Source of the DNA: Frondihabitans sp.
Lineage (GTDB): Bacteria; Actinomycetota; Actinomycetes; Actinomycetales; Microbacteriaceae
Assembly (NCBI GenBank): GCA_025464735.1
Contig: JAODMX010000439.1
Coordinates: 1-9,746 of the forward strand
DNA: 9,746 nt
Reading direction: 5' to 3'
Part shown: in pieces, positions 1 through 6,442 of the stretch
How positions within the stretch are numbered: position 1 is the stretch's first letter
Layout: each line of letters begins with the position of its first letter
Notes under the pieces: generated by a model
Databases searched by the model: none
Told to the model about the DNA's origin: nothing
What the model saw: only the letters and a program-made list of their open reading frames with translations
Program-made: the position numbers and the translations under genes

Positions 1-383
1 GGTATGAGATCGCGGATGTCGGCCAGGTTCTGGCGCAGGGTCTGGCTCGGCACGGAGACGTAGATCTGTTCGGCGCCCTCGAGCACCGTCGGAATACTGG
101 CCGACGAGGTCAGGGTGATCGGCAGGTTGATGCCGGGCAGGTAGTCGGTGTTCCGGTGCGTCTCCGTGACCTCGCGCGCGATCTCGGGCCGGCGAGCCCA
201 CATCGAAACCTCCGCACCCCCCTCGGCGAGGACCTTCGCGAAGGTGGTGCCCCAGCTTCCGGCGCCCAGGACAGCGACGCGGCGTTCCATCGCGGCAGCC
301 TGAACGATTGAGATCGCCTCGGTAGTGACCGCGCCCTTCCCGAGACGGTCGAGAGACTCCTGCGGGACGTTGGGCGGGGTCAC
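1..383 (-). CDS. gpsA: Glycerol-3-phosphate dehydrogenase [NAD(P)+], 5' part (partial at window edge)
   Basis: GpsA reduces dihydroxyacetone phosphate to sn-glycerol 3-phosphate in the cytoplasm, supplying the backbone for phospholipids. Only the N-terminal part is present; the gene continues beyond position 1. The visible protein contains the Rossmann nucleotide-binding signature VAVLGAGSWGTTFAKVLAEGG, followed by MWARRPEI, NTDYLPGINLP and YVSVPSQTLR, all typical of GpsA. The start is uncertain. ATG at 290 puts the Rossmann motif at residue 5, as is usual for the family, but its Shine-Dalgarno is weak and it leaves a 114-bp gap after the acyltransferase gene. An in-frame GTG at 383 adds 31 residues with similar third-position GC, has a GAGAGAG stretch upstream and leaves a 21-bp gap. 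I chose GTG because the operon is tightly packed. It lies directly downstream of an acyltransferase that acts in the same lipid pathway. Gene identity is very sure; start is about even. Confidence 0.93.
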   Translation of the reverse strand, partial: MTPPNVPQESLDRLGKGAVTTEAISIVQAAAMERRVAVLGAGSWGTTFAKVLAEGGAEVSMWARRPEIAREVTETHRNTDYLPGINLPITLTSSASIPTVLEGAEQIYVSVPSQTLRQNLADIRDLI

Positions 384-404
384 AGGCGCTCTCTCAGGTC
401 GTCA

Positions 405-1208
405 CTACTTGTCGTCAAAACGGCCGTACTCACTCTGGTTGTGTTTCGCGGGGTCGTAACGTTCCACGGGCGGGGTGCCGTCGCGAACACTCGCCAGGAG
501 CCGCGTGATGCTCGCCATCAGGAGCTCGGTGGCCTCGATGTACTCGTGGTTTTCGAGACGCCGGCCCCGATAGGCCGACAGGTCGACGGGATCGCCGATC
601 ACTGCGACGATGTGCTTGCGCGGAAACACACTGATTCCCTTGCTGTACCTGCTCATGATGTCCTGGACGCCCCAGTGCGCCATCGGGATCAGCGGAGCAC
701 CCGACTCGAGGGCGAGCCGAACGGCCCCGCTCTTGCCGCGCATCGGCCACAGATCCGGCTCACGAGTGAGGGTGCCCTCGGGGTAGACGATCACGCCCTC
801 GCCACGTGCGATTGCTGCACCGCCCGACTGAACCGGGTCGGATCCGCGGGTCCGGCCCGAACGGTCGACGGGAATCTGCCCGGTCGAGCGCATGATCCAG
901 CCCAGTACAGGCACCTTCCAGAGCGACGCCTTCGCAAGGAACCGCGGCACGCGACCCAGGTTGAACAGCACGACGCCGACCGAGATCGGATCGAAGTTGC
1001 TGTAGTGGTTCGGTGCGATGACGAAACCGCCGCGCGCCGGCAGCTTCTCTTTGCCGCGCACCTCGTACTTCGCCATTCCGAGGAGCAGCGGCATCGCAAG
1101 ACGCCCCAGCACGCCGAAGGTGGAGTTGTGCTCACGGATACGCTTCAGCGACGGAGGCAGCGGAGCATCCGGTGAGGCGACAACACCCCCGAGGGACTCA
1201 TTGGTCAT
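405..1208 (-). CDS. plsC: 1-acyl-sn-glycerol-3-phosphate acyltransferase (PlsC family)
   Basis: This 267-residue protein belongs to the PlsC/LPLAT family, which transfers an acyl chain to lysophosphatidic acid to make phosphatidic acid at the inner face of the membrane. The four family blocks are visible: NHYSNFD at 67-73 (catalytic HX4D, H68 and D73), QIPVDRSG at 111-118, YPEGTLTRE at 142-150 (the PEGT phosphate-binding motif) and LIPMAHWG at 173-180. A hydrophobic stretch around 33-46 may help membrane association. ATG at 1208 lies 16 bp after the murA stop; no clear Shine-Dalgarno precedes it, so translation may depend on coupling to murA. Longer in-frame readings overlap murA and have no better ribosome binding site. 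The next gene, gpsA, makes the substrate backbone, which supports a phospholipid role. Substrate specificity within the family cannot be told from sequence. Confidence 0.93.
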   Translation of the reverse strand: MTNESLGGVVASPDAPLPPSLKRIREHNSTFGVLGRLAMPLLLGMAKYEVRGKEKLPARGGFVIAPNHYSNFDPISVGVVLFNLGRVPRFLAKASLWKVPVLGWIMRSTGQIPVDRSGRTRGSDPVQSGGAAIARGEGVIVYPEGTLTREPDLWPMRGKSGAVRLALESGAPLIPMAHWGVQDIMSRYSKGISVFPRKHIVAVIGDPVDLSAYRGRRLENHEYIEATELLMASITRLLASVRDGTPPVERYDPAKHNQSEYGRFDDK

Positions 1209-1224
1209 TCGAGACGAGCCGGCG

Positions 1225-2592
1225 TCATCCAGCAAAGTCGAAATCGGCACCAAGCTTGCGGAGCTTCGCGACGAAGTGCTCGTAGCCGCGGGCGATGATG
1301 CCGACGTTGGTGATCTTCGACTCCCCCTCGGCCGTGAGCGCCGCGATGAGGTGGCTGAAGCCGCCGCGCAGGTCAGGCACGCGGATATCGGCGCCGTGCA
1401 GGGGCGTCGGGCCGGTGATGACGGCAGCCTGCTCGAAGTCGCGGCGAGCGACACGACGCTCGGCGTTCTTCAGGCCGTCCTTGTGCACGACGATCTCGGC
1501 ACCCATGTCGTTCAGCGCCTCGGTGAACTGGAACCGATTCTCGTACACCGTCTCGTGGACCACGGAGACGCCGTGCGCCTGCGTGAGCGCCACGACGAGC
1601 GGCTGCTGCCAGTCGGTCATGAAGCCGGGGTGCACGTCGGTCTCGATGACGACCGGCTTGAGCTCGCCACCGGGGTGGTAGAAGCGGATGCCGTCTTCGT
1701 GCACGTCGAACTCGCCGCCGACCTTGCGGAAGACGTTGAGGAAGGTCATCAGGTCTTGCTGTTTGGCGCCCTCGACGAAGATGTCGCCCTTGGTGGCGAG
1801 GGCTGCGGCGGCCCAGGAGGCGGCCTCGTTGCGGTCGTTGATCGCCCGGTGCGTGTAGCCGCGAAGCGACTTCACACCCTCGATGAAGATCACCCGGTTG
1901 GGCTCGACGTTGACGATCGCGCCCATCTTCTGCAGGATCGCGATGAGGTCCATGATCTCGGGCTCGATCGCCGCGTTGCGAAGCTCGGTGACGCCCTCAG
2001 CGAGAACCGCCGTGAGAAGCACCTGCTCGGTGGCCCCGACGCTCGGGTAGGGCAGCTTGATCTCGGCACCCTTGAGGCCGTTCGGGGCCGTGAGGTGGAT
2101 GCCGTTGTACGACTTGTCGACGATGGCCCCGAACGCGCGCAGGGCGTCCATGTGGAAGTCGATCGGGCGGTCGCCGATGCGGCAACCGCCGAGGTCGGGG
2201 ATGAAAGCCTCGCCAAGACGATGGAGCAGAGGACCGCAGAAGAGGATCGGGATCCGGCTCGAACCGGCATGGGCGTCGATCTCGGCGAAGTGGGCACTCT
2301 CGACGTTCGACGGGTCGAGGATCATCTCACCCCTGGCCGGGTCGGTGATCCGGACGCCGTGGATCGAGAGGAGCCCGCGCACCACGTTGACATCGCTGAT
2401 GTCGGGAACGTCTTTCAGGATGCTGGGGGTGTCACCAAGGAGGGACGCGACCATCGCCTTGGTGGCAAGGTTCTTGGCACCGCGGACCTCGATCCGGCCG
2501 ATGAGCGGCTTTCCGCCGCGGATGACGATTTCGTCGGATTTGAGGCCCACTCGGGCTCCCGCCGCTGCTGCATCCTGGACAAGAGAGTTCAC
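1225..2592 (-). CDS. murA: UDP-N-acetylglucosamine 1-carboxyvinyltransferase
   Basis: MurA transfers enolpyruvate from phosphoenolpyruvate to UDP-GlcNAc, the first committed cytoplasmic step of peptidoglycan synthesis. At 455 residues it is longer than the roughly 420 usual in the family, through an N-terminal extension of about 18 residues and some internal insertions. Key residues are present: GAKN at 38-41 (K40/N41, substrate binding), C137 in GGCRIGDRPIDFH (the catalytic-loop cysteine, C115 in E. coli), D327 in TDWQQPL (matching D305), and R409 in DLRGG (matching R397). The start is GTG at 2592, sharing one base with the leuD TAG stop, which implies translational coupling; GGTGA just upstream could serve as ribosome binding site. 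Having Cys rather than the Asp found in mycobacterial MurA predicts a fosfomycin-sensitive target. Downstream are phospholipid-precursor genes, so the cluster is envelope related apart from leuCD. Confidence 0.96.
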   Translation of the reverse strand: MNSLVQDAAAAGARVGLKSDEIVIRGGKPLIGRIEVRGAKNLATKAMVASLLGDTPSILKDVPDISDVNVVRGLLSIHGVRITDPARGEMILDPSNVESAHFAEIDAHAGSSRIPILFCGPLLHRLGEAFIPDLGGCRIGDRPIDFHMDALRAFGAIVDKSYNGIHLTAPNGLKGAEIKLPYPSVGATEQVLLTAVLAEGVTELRNAAIEPEIMDLIAILQKMGAIVNVEPNRVIFIEGVKSLRGYTHRAINDRNEAASWAAAALATKGDIFVEGAKQQDLMTFLNVFRKVGGEFDVHEDGIRFYHPGGELKPVVIETDVHPGFMTDWQQPLVVALTQAHGVSVVHETVYENRFQFTEALNDMGAEIVVHKDGLKNAERRVARRDFEQAAVITGPTPLHGADIRVPDLRGGFSHLIAALTAEGESKITNVGIIARGYEHFVAKLRKLGADFDFAG

Positions 2593-3203
2593 TACTTCAC
2601 CGGCAATGTCTTGGGCCGCCAGCTAGCGCGGCGTGATTCGAATTCTGTGATTGCTGCCTCGTCGCGCAGGGTGAGTGCGATGTCGTCGAGACCTTCGAGG
2701 AGACGCCACTTAGTGTAAGCATCGACTTCGAACGAAACGGTCAGGTCCGCTACCGTGGCGGTTTGCTCGGGGAGGTCAACGGTGATCTCGGGCGACCCAT
2801 TCCCGTGGGCCACAGACTCGGCAATGATCGCCCAGATCTTCTCGATGTCTTCTTCGGCCACGACAGCCGCCAAAAGCCCCTGCTTGCCCGAGTTGCCGCG
2901 GAAGATGTCGCCGAAACGCGACGACAGGACGACCTCGAATCCGGAATCACGCAGTGCCCAGACGGCGTGCTCGCGACTCGAACCGGTGCCGAAATCAGGG
3001 CCGGCGACGAGCACCTTCGCGCCCTTGTACTCGGGTCGATTGAGCTCGAACTCAGGATCTTGACGCCAGGCGTAGAAGAGCGCGTCATCGAAGCCGGTTT
3101 TGGTGACCCGCTTCAGGAACACGGCCGGGATGATCTGGTCGGTGTCGACATTCGAACGCCTGAGCGGCATGGCTCGGCCGGTGACGATGGTGGTCTTGTG
3201 CAT
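2592..3203 (-). CDS. leuD: 3-isopropylmalate dehydratase, small subunit
   Basis: LeuD is the small (swivel-domain) subunit of isopropylmalate isomerase, which with LeuC converts 2-isopropylmalate to 3-isopropylmalate in leucine synthesis in the cytoplasm. The 203-residue length is normal. Visible hallmarks are NVDTDQIIP at 18-26, [17 protein letters not shown] at 68-84 (substrate-recognition loop), [17 protein letters not shown] at 95-111, and [14 protein letters not shown] at 167-180. I chose ATG at 3203 because it is preceded by AGGAG (3212-3216 on this strand) at 8-bp spacing and overlaps the leuC TAA stop by one base. The reading frame is open upstream to 3452, but that stretch lies inside leuC and is arginine-rich nonsense. 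The stop TAG shares a base with the murA GTG. LeuC and LeuD are both needed for activity, so coupling should help balance the subunits. Confidence 0.97.
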   Translation of the reverse strand: MHKTTIVTGRAMPLRRSNVDTDQIIPAVFLKRVTKTGFDDALFYAWRQDPEFELNRPEYKGAKVLVAGPDFGTGSSREHAVWALRDSGFEVVLSSRFGDIFRGNSGKQGLLAAVVAEEDIEKIWAIIAESVAHGNGSPEITVDLPEQTATVADLTVSFEVDAYTKWRLLEGLDDIALTLRDEAAITEFESRRASWRPKTLPVK

Positions 3204-4657
3204 TAGGCGGTCTCCTGCAGCTGCGACTCGGAGGCGGACGGGGAGCTCTGCTCTCGCGAGAGATCCCACGGGCTTGAGAGCGTGCCGCGAATCGCGGTGG
3301 CGGCGGCGACGAGAGGCGAGACGAGGTGCGTACGTCCGCCCTTGCCCTGTCGTCCTTCGAAATTGCGGTTCGAGGTGGACGCGCAGCGCTCGCCCGGAGC
3401 GAGCTGATCGGGATTCATGCCAAGGCACATCGAACAGCCGGCGAAGCGCCACTCGGCCCCGAAGTCGGTGAAGACCTTGTCGAGGCCCTCGGCTTCGGCC
3501 TCGATCCGTACGCGCGCCGAGCCCGGGACGACCATGACGCGGACACCGTCGGCCTTCTTCTGCCCGCGCACGATCGACGCGAAGGCGCGGAGATCTTCGA
3601 TTCGGCTATTGGTGCACGAGCCCATGAACACCGCGTCGACCCGGATGTCTTTCATCGGGGTGCCGGCCTCGAGCCCCATGTACTCGAGCGCGCGCGAAGC
3701 GGTAGCTGCGGCGTTCGGGTCGGAGTAGGTCGCAGGATCCGGAACGGCCTCGGACAGGGAAACGCCCTGCCCCGGGTTCGTACCCCAGGTGACGAACGGC
3801 TCGAGAGCATTCGCATCGAGGAAGACCTCGGCATCGAACACCGCGTCGTCGTCGGTGGCCAGAGTGTTCCAGTAGGCGATCGCGTCGTCCCAGTCGGCGC
3901 CCTGCGGCGCATGGGGGCGCCCCTCGAGGTAGTCGTAGGTGGTCTGGTCGGGCGCGACCATGCCCGCGCGGGCGCCGGCCTCGATCGACATGTTGCAGAT
4001 CGTCATCCGGCCCTCCATCGAGAGCGAGCGGATGGCACTGCCGCGGTATTCGAGCACATAGCCCTGCCCGCCGCCGGTGCCGATCTGAGCGATGACGGCC
4101 AGGATGATGTCTTTTGCCGTGACGCCCGGGCGGAGTTCACCTTCGACCGTGACGGCCATGGTCTTGAACGGCTTCAGCGGCAGCGTCTGCGTGGCGAGCA
4201 CGTGCTCCACCTCGCTCGTTCCGATTCCGAATGCCATAGCGCCGAAGGCACCGTGGGTCGAGGTGTGCGAGTCGCCGCAGACGACGGTGATGCCGGGCTG
4301 CGTCAGCCCGAGCTGCGGGCCGACGACGTGCACGATGCCCTGCTCGGCGTCGCCGAGGGAATGCAGGCGCACGTTGAACTCTGCCGCATTCTTGCGCAGG
4401 GTCTCGATCTGCGTGCGGCTCGTGAGGTCGGCGATCGGCTTGTCGATCGCGAGCGTCGGGGTGTTGTGATCTTCTGTCGCGATCGTGAGGTCGAGACGGC
4501 GCACGGGCCGGTCGGCCTGACGGAGGCCGTCGAAGGCCTGGGGGCTCGTGACCTCGTGAACGAGGTGGAGGTCGATGTAGAGGAGGTCGGGGGCGCCATC
4601 GGCGCCCTTGACCACCACGTGGTCGTCCCAGACTTTTTCGGCGAGCGTTCTACCCAC
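3203..4657 (-). CDS. leuC: 3-isopropylmalate dehydratase, large subunit
   Basis: LeuC is the aconitase-fold large subunit that carries the [4Fe-4S] cluster of isopropylmalate isomerase. At 484 residues it is slightly longer than the usual ~470, owing to a polar C-terminal tail (about 465-484). Cluster ligands are visible: C348 in GSCTN and C408/C411 in [11 protein letters not shown]. Other signatures are [27 protein letters not shown] (126-152), the [20 protein letters not shown] region (218-237) and the [20 protein letters not shown] block near the end. The start is GTG at 4657, six bases after GAAAGG. It is the first gene of the leftward operon and overlaps leuD by one base. In Streptomyces, Corynebacterium and Mycobacterium an IclR-family regulator gene (ndgR/ltbR) is divergent from leuC; here the divergent neighbour is a membrane propeller protein, so any such regulator must be encoded elsewhere. 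Confidence 0.97.
   Translation of the reverse strand: MGRTLAEKVWDDHVVVKGADGAPDLLYIDLHLVHEVTSPQAFDGLRQADRPVRRLDLTIATEDHNTPTLAIDKPIADLTSRTQIETLRKNAAEFNVRLHSLGDAEQGIVHVVGPQLGLTQPGITVVCGDSHTSTHGAFGAMAFGIGTSEVEHVLATQTLPLKPFKTMAVTVEGELRPGVTAKDIILAVIAQIGTGGGQGYVLEYRGSAIRSLSMEGRMTICNMSIEAGARAGMVAPDQTTYDYLEGRPHAPQGADWDDAIAYWNTLATDDDAVFDAEVFLDANALEPFVTWGTNPGQGVSLSEAVPDPATYSDPNAAATASRALEYMGLEAGTPMKDIRVDAVFMGSCTNSRIEDLRAFASIVRGQKKADGVRVMVVPGSARVRIEAEAEGLDKVFTDFGAEWRFAGCSMCLGMNPDQLAPGERCASTSNRNFEGRQGKGGRTHLVSPLVAAATAIRGTLSSPWDLSREQSSPSASESQLQETA
3212..3216 (-). promoter_or_regulatory. Ribosome binding site of leuD
   Basis: On the minus strand this reads AGGAG, eight bases before the ATG at 3203, and lies inside the 3' end of leuC. 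It fixes the leuD start at the one-base overlap with the leuC stop rather than at upstream in-frame codons. Confidence 0.75.
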
Positions 4658-4694
4658 GAGCTGCCTTTCAACGTGTGTCGGATTCGATCAGGCG

Positions 4695-4723
4695 AGTCTA
4701 GCGCCGTGTTACGGCAATGTTTC
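4695..4723 (-). promoter_or_regulatory. Candidate leuC operon promoter
   Basis: Read on the minus strand, GAAACA (4723-4718) and TAGACT (4700-4695) are separated by 17 bp and resemble the -35 and -10 boxes of a housekeeping sigma-factor promoter (3/6 and 4/6 matches to consensus). Transcription would start near 4688, giving a leader of about 30 bases before the leuC GTG, too short for a classical leucine attenuator. The -35 box overlaps the left arm of the inverted repeat at 4711-4758. The hexamers are imperfect, so this is a candidate only. Confidence 0.4.
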
Positions 4724-4758
4724 TGAAGCCGCAACCCCACGCGGATTACCATTGCCGT
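4711..4758. repeat. 9-bp perfect inverted repeat, possible operator between leuC and the propeller gene
   Basis: ACGGCAATG at 4711-4719 is matched exactly by its reverse complement CATTGCCGT at 4750-4758, with a 30-bp spacer. Centre-to-centre distance is about 39 bp, close to four helical turns, so the arms would lie on the same face of the DNA, as expected for two bound protein units. The left arm covers the candidate leuC -35 region and the right arm covers the candidate -10 region of the rightward gene. A smaller CCGC/GCGG pair (4729-4732, 4741-4744) sits inside the spacer. A regulatory role is inferred; the repeat itself is seen directly. Confidence 0.55.
4723..4752 (+). promoter_or_regulatory. 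Weak candidate promoter of first propeller gene
   Basis: CTGAAG (4723-4728) and TACCAT (4747-4752) are spaced by 18 bp and are the best -35/-10-like pair upstream of the rightward gene. The -10 box overlaps the right arm of the inverted repeat at 4750-4758. The match to consensus is poor, so the exact site is uncertain even though a rightward promoter must lie in or near this region. Confidence 0.25.
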
Positions 4759-4783
4759 GCGGCCGAGCGGCCGCCCAGGCGAC

Positions 4784-4790
4784 AAGGGAG
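4784..4790 (+). promoter_or_regulatory. Ribosome binding site of first propeller gene
   Basis: AAGGGAG ends four bases before the ATG at 4795. It decides the start against the in-frame upstream ATG at 4717, which has no Shine-Dalgarno and would lie within the promoter and inverted-repeat region. Confidence 0.7.
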
Positions 4791-4794
4791 CGAC

Positions 4795-6345
4795 ATGGCC
4801 GGGTGGACACCCGCGCGCCCTGCGAGGGTCACGTCGGGATGGCGGGACGACCATCAGGATCCTGCGGTCCCGGCTACGACTCAGCCCGAGCGATCTCGTC
4901 CCCCGGTCACGGTCCCCACTCGCCATCGCCGACGACTCACGTCCCCGCAGCGGGTACTGGCGGGCTTCGTAGCGCTCGCCCTCGCCATCGGCGTGGTGAC
5001 CTTCGTCGGCGTGTCGGCGACGCCGAGCTATGGGTCCCTCCCGCCGTGGCAGGCGAGCGACGTCGCCGACCTCCGCACCCTGCCGACGGCGACGGGGTGG
5101 CAGACCGACCTCGCCCGTGACGTTTTGCCGGGCGTTCCGCCGCGCTGCGCGACTTTCGGCGCGTCGGTGTCGTCCGGGCGCGACGTGATCCTGACGGCCC
5201 AGTCTCCGCCGCTCGGCTCGTCGACGAGTTGCTCCAGCGCGCTGACCGAGCAGGTCGGTTCCACGGTGGCCCTTCTGGACCTCGACACCGGCCGGATCCT
5301 CTGGACCAGCAACCTTGCTACCTCGTTTCCCGCTCGTGTGAGCCCCATCGACATCGCAGAGACGTTCCTCGTCGGGTCAGCCGGCCGCGCGCTCGTCCAG
5401 TTCGTCGTCGACGGGCAATACACGCTCGCGTCACTGTCGCTCGCGAGCGGGCACGTGCTCTCGTCGACAAGCCTTTCCTCCGACGAGATCGGCATCGCCC
5501 CGGAGATCATGGGCTCGCTCGTGCTCTATGGCGCGAGCACCTCGCGCGAGGGATCCACGTCGTGGACCCTTGCCGACGCCCGAACGATCGACCGCCCGAT
5601 CTGGACCGATGAAATCGACGACTCGGCACCGCCCATCCTGACGGCTCACGCCGTGTTCGCGACGGTCTCAGGACGCAGTATCCGCGCCGACGGAACCACG
5701 GGACGCGTGACCTCCCTGGGCAACGGCAAGGTCGATCTGACGAGCGTCCTCCCGGAGGCGAACGCTCTGTACGCGGTCAGCGAGGTCGACGGGGGCATCG
5801 TGCTCACCGCCTGGAGCGATGCCGGCCGGCGGCTGTGGTCGCGAAGCGGGGTGGGGACCCTCAGCGGCGTCTCGCGCAGCTGCGTGATCGCGTCGTTGCC
5901 CGGAACAACCACCGGGACCTGTCTCGACCGGACGACGGGGGCGACACGATGGCGCGCCCCTCTCGGGAGCGGCGCGCTCGCCTACGGGATGATCGGGCAG
6001 ACGAACGATGACGTCGCCGTCTACACGGACAACGCCACTCAGACGCAGATCGACGTGCTTGACGGTGCCACAGGACGCCTGAGGTACTCGCTCACACCCC
6101 CGCCGAGCACCTACGTCGCCGCTGTCTCCCGGACGGTCGGTTATCTCGTAGGCGCCAGCCAGACAGGCACACCGACGGATATCGAGGCCTTCGACACCGC
6201 GTCCGGCCGGGTCCTCTGGAACCGCCTCAGCAAACGGCCGGGCGACACCCAGCTCTGGGGTGGCCATCTCGTCACCGTCACGACACGGGGCGTCGCGACC
6301 GAGCTGACGAACACCCCCGGCTTCGTGCTGCGCGACCAGGGCTGA
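4795..6345 (+). CDS. Membrane-anchored PQQ-type beta-propeller protein (paralog 1)
   Basis: This 516-residue protein has no assigned function. Residues 1-52 form a basic, proline-rich cytoplasmic tail (RHRRR near 43-47), followed by one transmembrane helix at about 53-74; the positive-inside rule puts the rest outside the cell. The outer part carries PQQ-like blade motifs, best seen as VALLDLDTGRILW (158-170), CLDRTTGATRW (376-386), IDVLDGATGRLRY (419-431) and IEAFDTASGRVLW (463-475), typical of WD40/BamB-like propellers. Just after the membrane is PSYGSLPPWQ (77-86). Four cysteines (118, 146, 363, 376) lie in the outer domain and match four in the next gene, suggesting two disulfides. No quinoprotein dehydrogenase active-site motif is apparent, so cofactor binding should not be assumed. 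It is divergent from leuC and 97 bp upstream of its paralog. A scaffold, ligand-binding or envelope-assembly role is possible but unproven. Confidence 0.88.
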   Translation: MAGWTPARPARVTSGWRDDHQDPAVPATTQPERSRPPVTVPTRHRRRLTSPQRVLAGFVALALAIGVVTFVGVSATPSYGSLPPWQASDVADLRTLPTATGWQTDLARDVLPGVPPRCATFGASVSSGRDVILTAQSPPLGSSTSCSSALTEQVGSTVALLDLDTGRILWTSNLATSFPARVSPIDIAETFLVGSAGRALVQFVVDGQYTLASLSLASGHVLSSTSLSSDEIGIAPEIMGSLVLYGASTSREGSTSWTLADARTIDRPIWTDEIDDSAPPILTAHAVFATVSGRSIRADGTTGRVTSLGNGKVDLTSVLPEANALYAVSEVDGGIVLTAWSDAGRRLWSRSGVGTLSGVSRSCVIASLPGTTTGTCLDRTTGATRWRAPLGSGALAYGMIGQTNDDVAVYTDNATQTQIDVLDGATGRLRYSLTPPPSTYVAAVSRTVGYLVGASQTGTPTDIEAFDTASGRVLWNRLSKRPGDTQLWGGHLVTVTTRGVATELTNTPGFVLRDQG

Positions 6346-6363
6346 GTCGGCGACGCAGCCGCG

Positions 6364-6385
6364 GACGCTGTGACTCATCAGCGTC
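6364..6385. repeat. 7-bp inverted repeat between the propeller paralogs
   Basis: GACGCTG (6364-6370) and CAGCGTC (6379-6385) are perfect reverse complements around an 8-base loop that contains the palindrome TGACTCA. As RNA it would be a stable hairpin 18 bases after the stop codon of the first propeller gene, but no T-run follows, so it is not a standard terminator. It ends where a TACGAT (-10-like) hexamer begins at 6386, so it could instead be an operator for the second gene. TGAGTC at 6343-6348 can also pair with GACTCA at 6372-6377, giving a competing fold. Confidence 0.45.
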
Positions 6386-6391
6386 TACGAT
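6386..6391 (+). promoter_or_regulatory. Possible -10 box upstream of second propeller gene
   Basis: TACGAT matches 4 of 6 bases of the -10 consensus and lies 51 bases before the ATG of the second propeller gene. No good -35 box is seen at 16-18 bp, so the gene may instead be read from the promoter of the first paralog. Confidence 0.2.
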
Positions 6392-6431
6392 GCCAAGCAG
6401 GTCGCCGCGCGAGACGACCGATCCGTCGTGC

Positions 6432-6438
6432 AAGGAGG
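6432..6438 (+). promoter_or_regulatory. Ribosome binding site of second propeller gene
   Basis: AAGGAGG is a near-perfect Shine-Dalgarno ending four bases before the ATG at 6443. It excludes the in-frame GTG at 6428, which lies upstream of it. Confidence 0.85.
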
Positions 6439-6442
6439 CCCG

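Noticed and set aside
1018..2718. Plus-strand 566-codon open frame antisense to murA
   Set aside because: It is an open frame opposite murA produced by high GC codon bias; its product is rich in R, D, V and H, has no recognisable domain, and murA on the other strand has all its catalytic residues.
3326..4726. Plus-strand 466-codon open frame antisense to leuC
   Set aside because: It lies opposite the intact leuC gene, shows no domain, and has no ribosome binding site; a codon-bias shadow.
4658..4760. Leucine attenuator or leader peptide upstream of leuC
   Set aside because: The only minus-strand frame here starts upstream of the candidate promoter, runs on into leuC out of frame, and has no run of leucine codons or terminator hairpin; the predicted leader is only about 30 bases.
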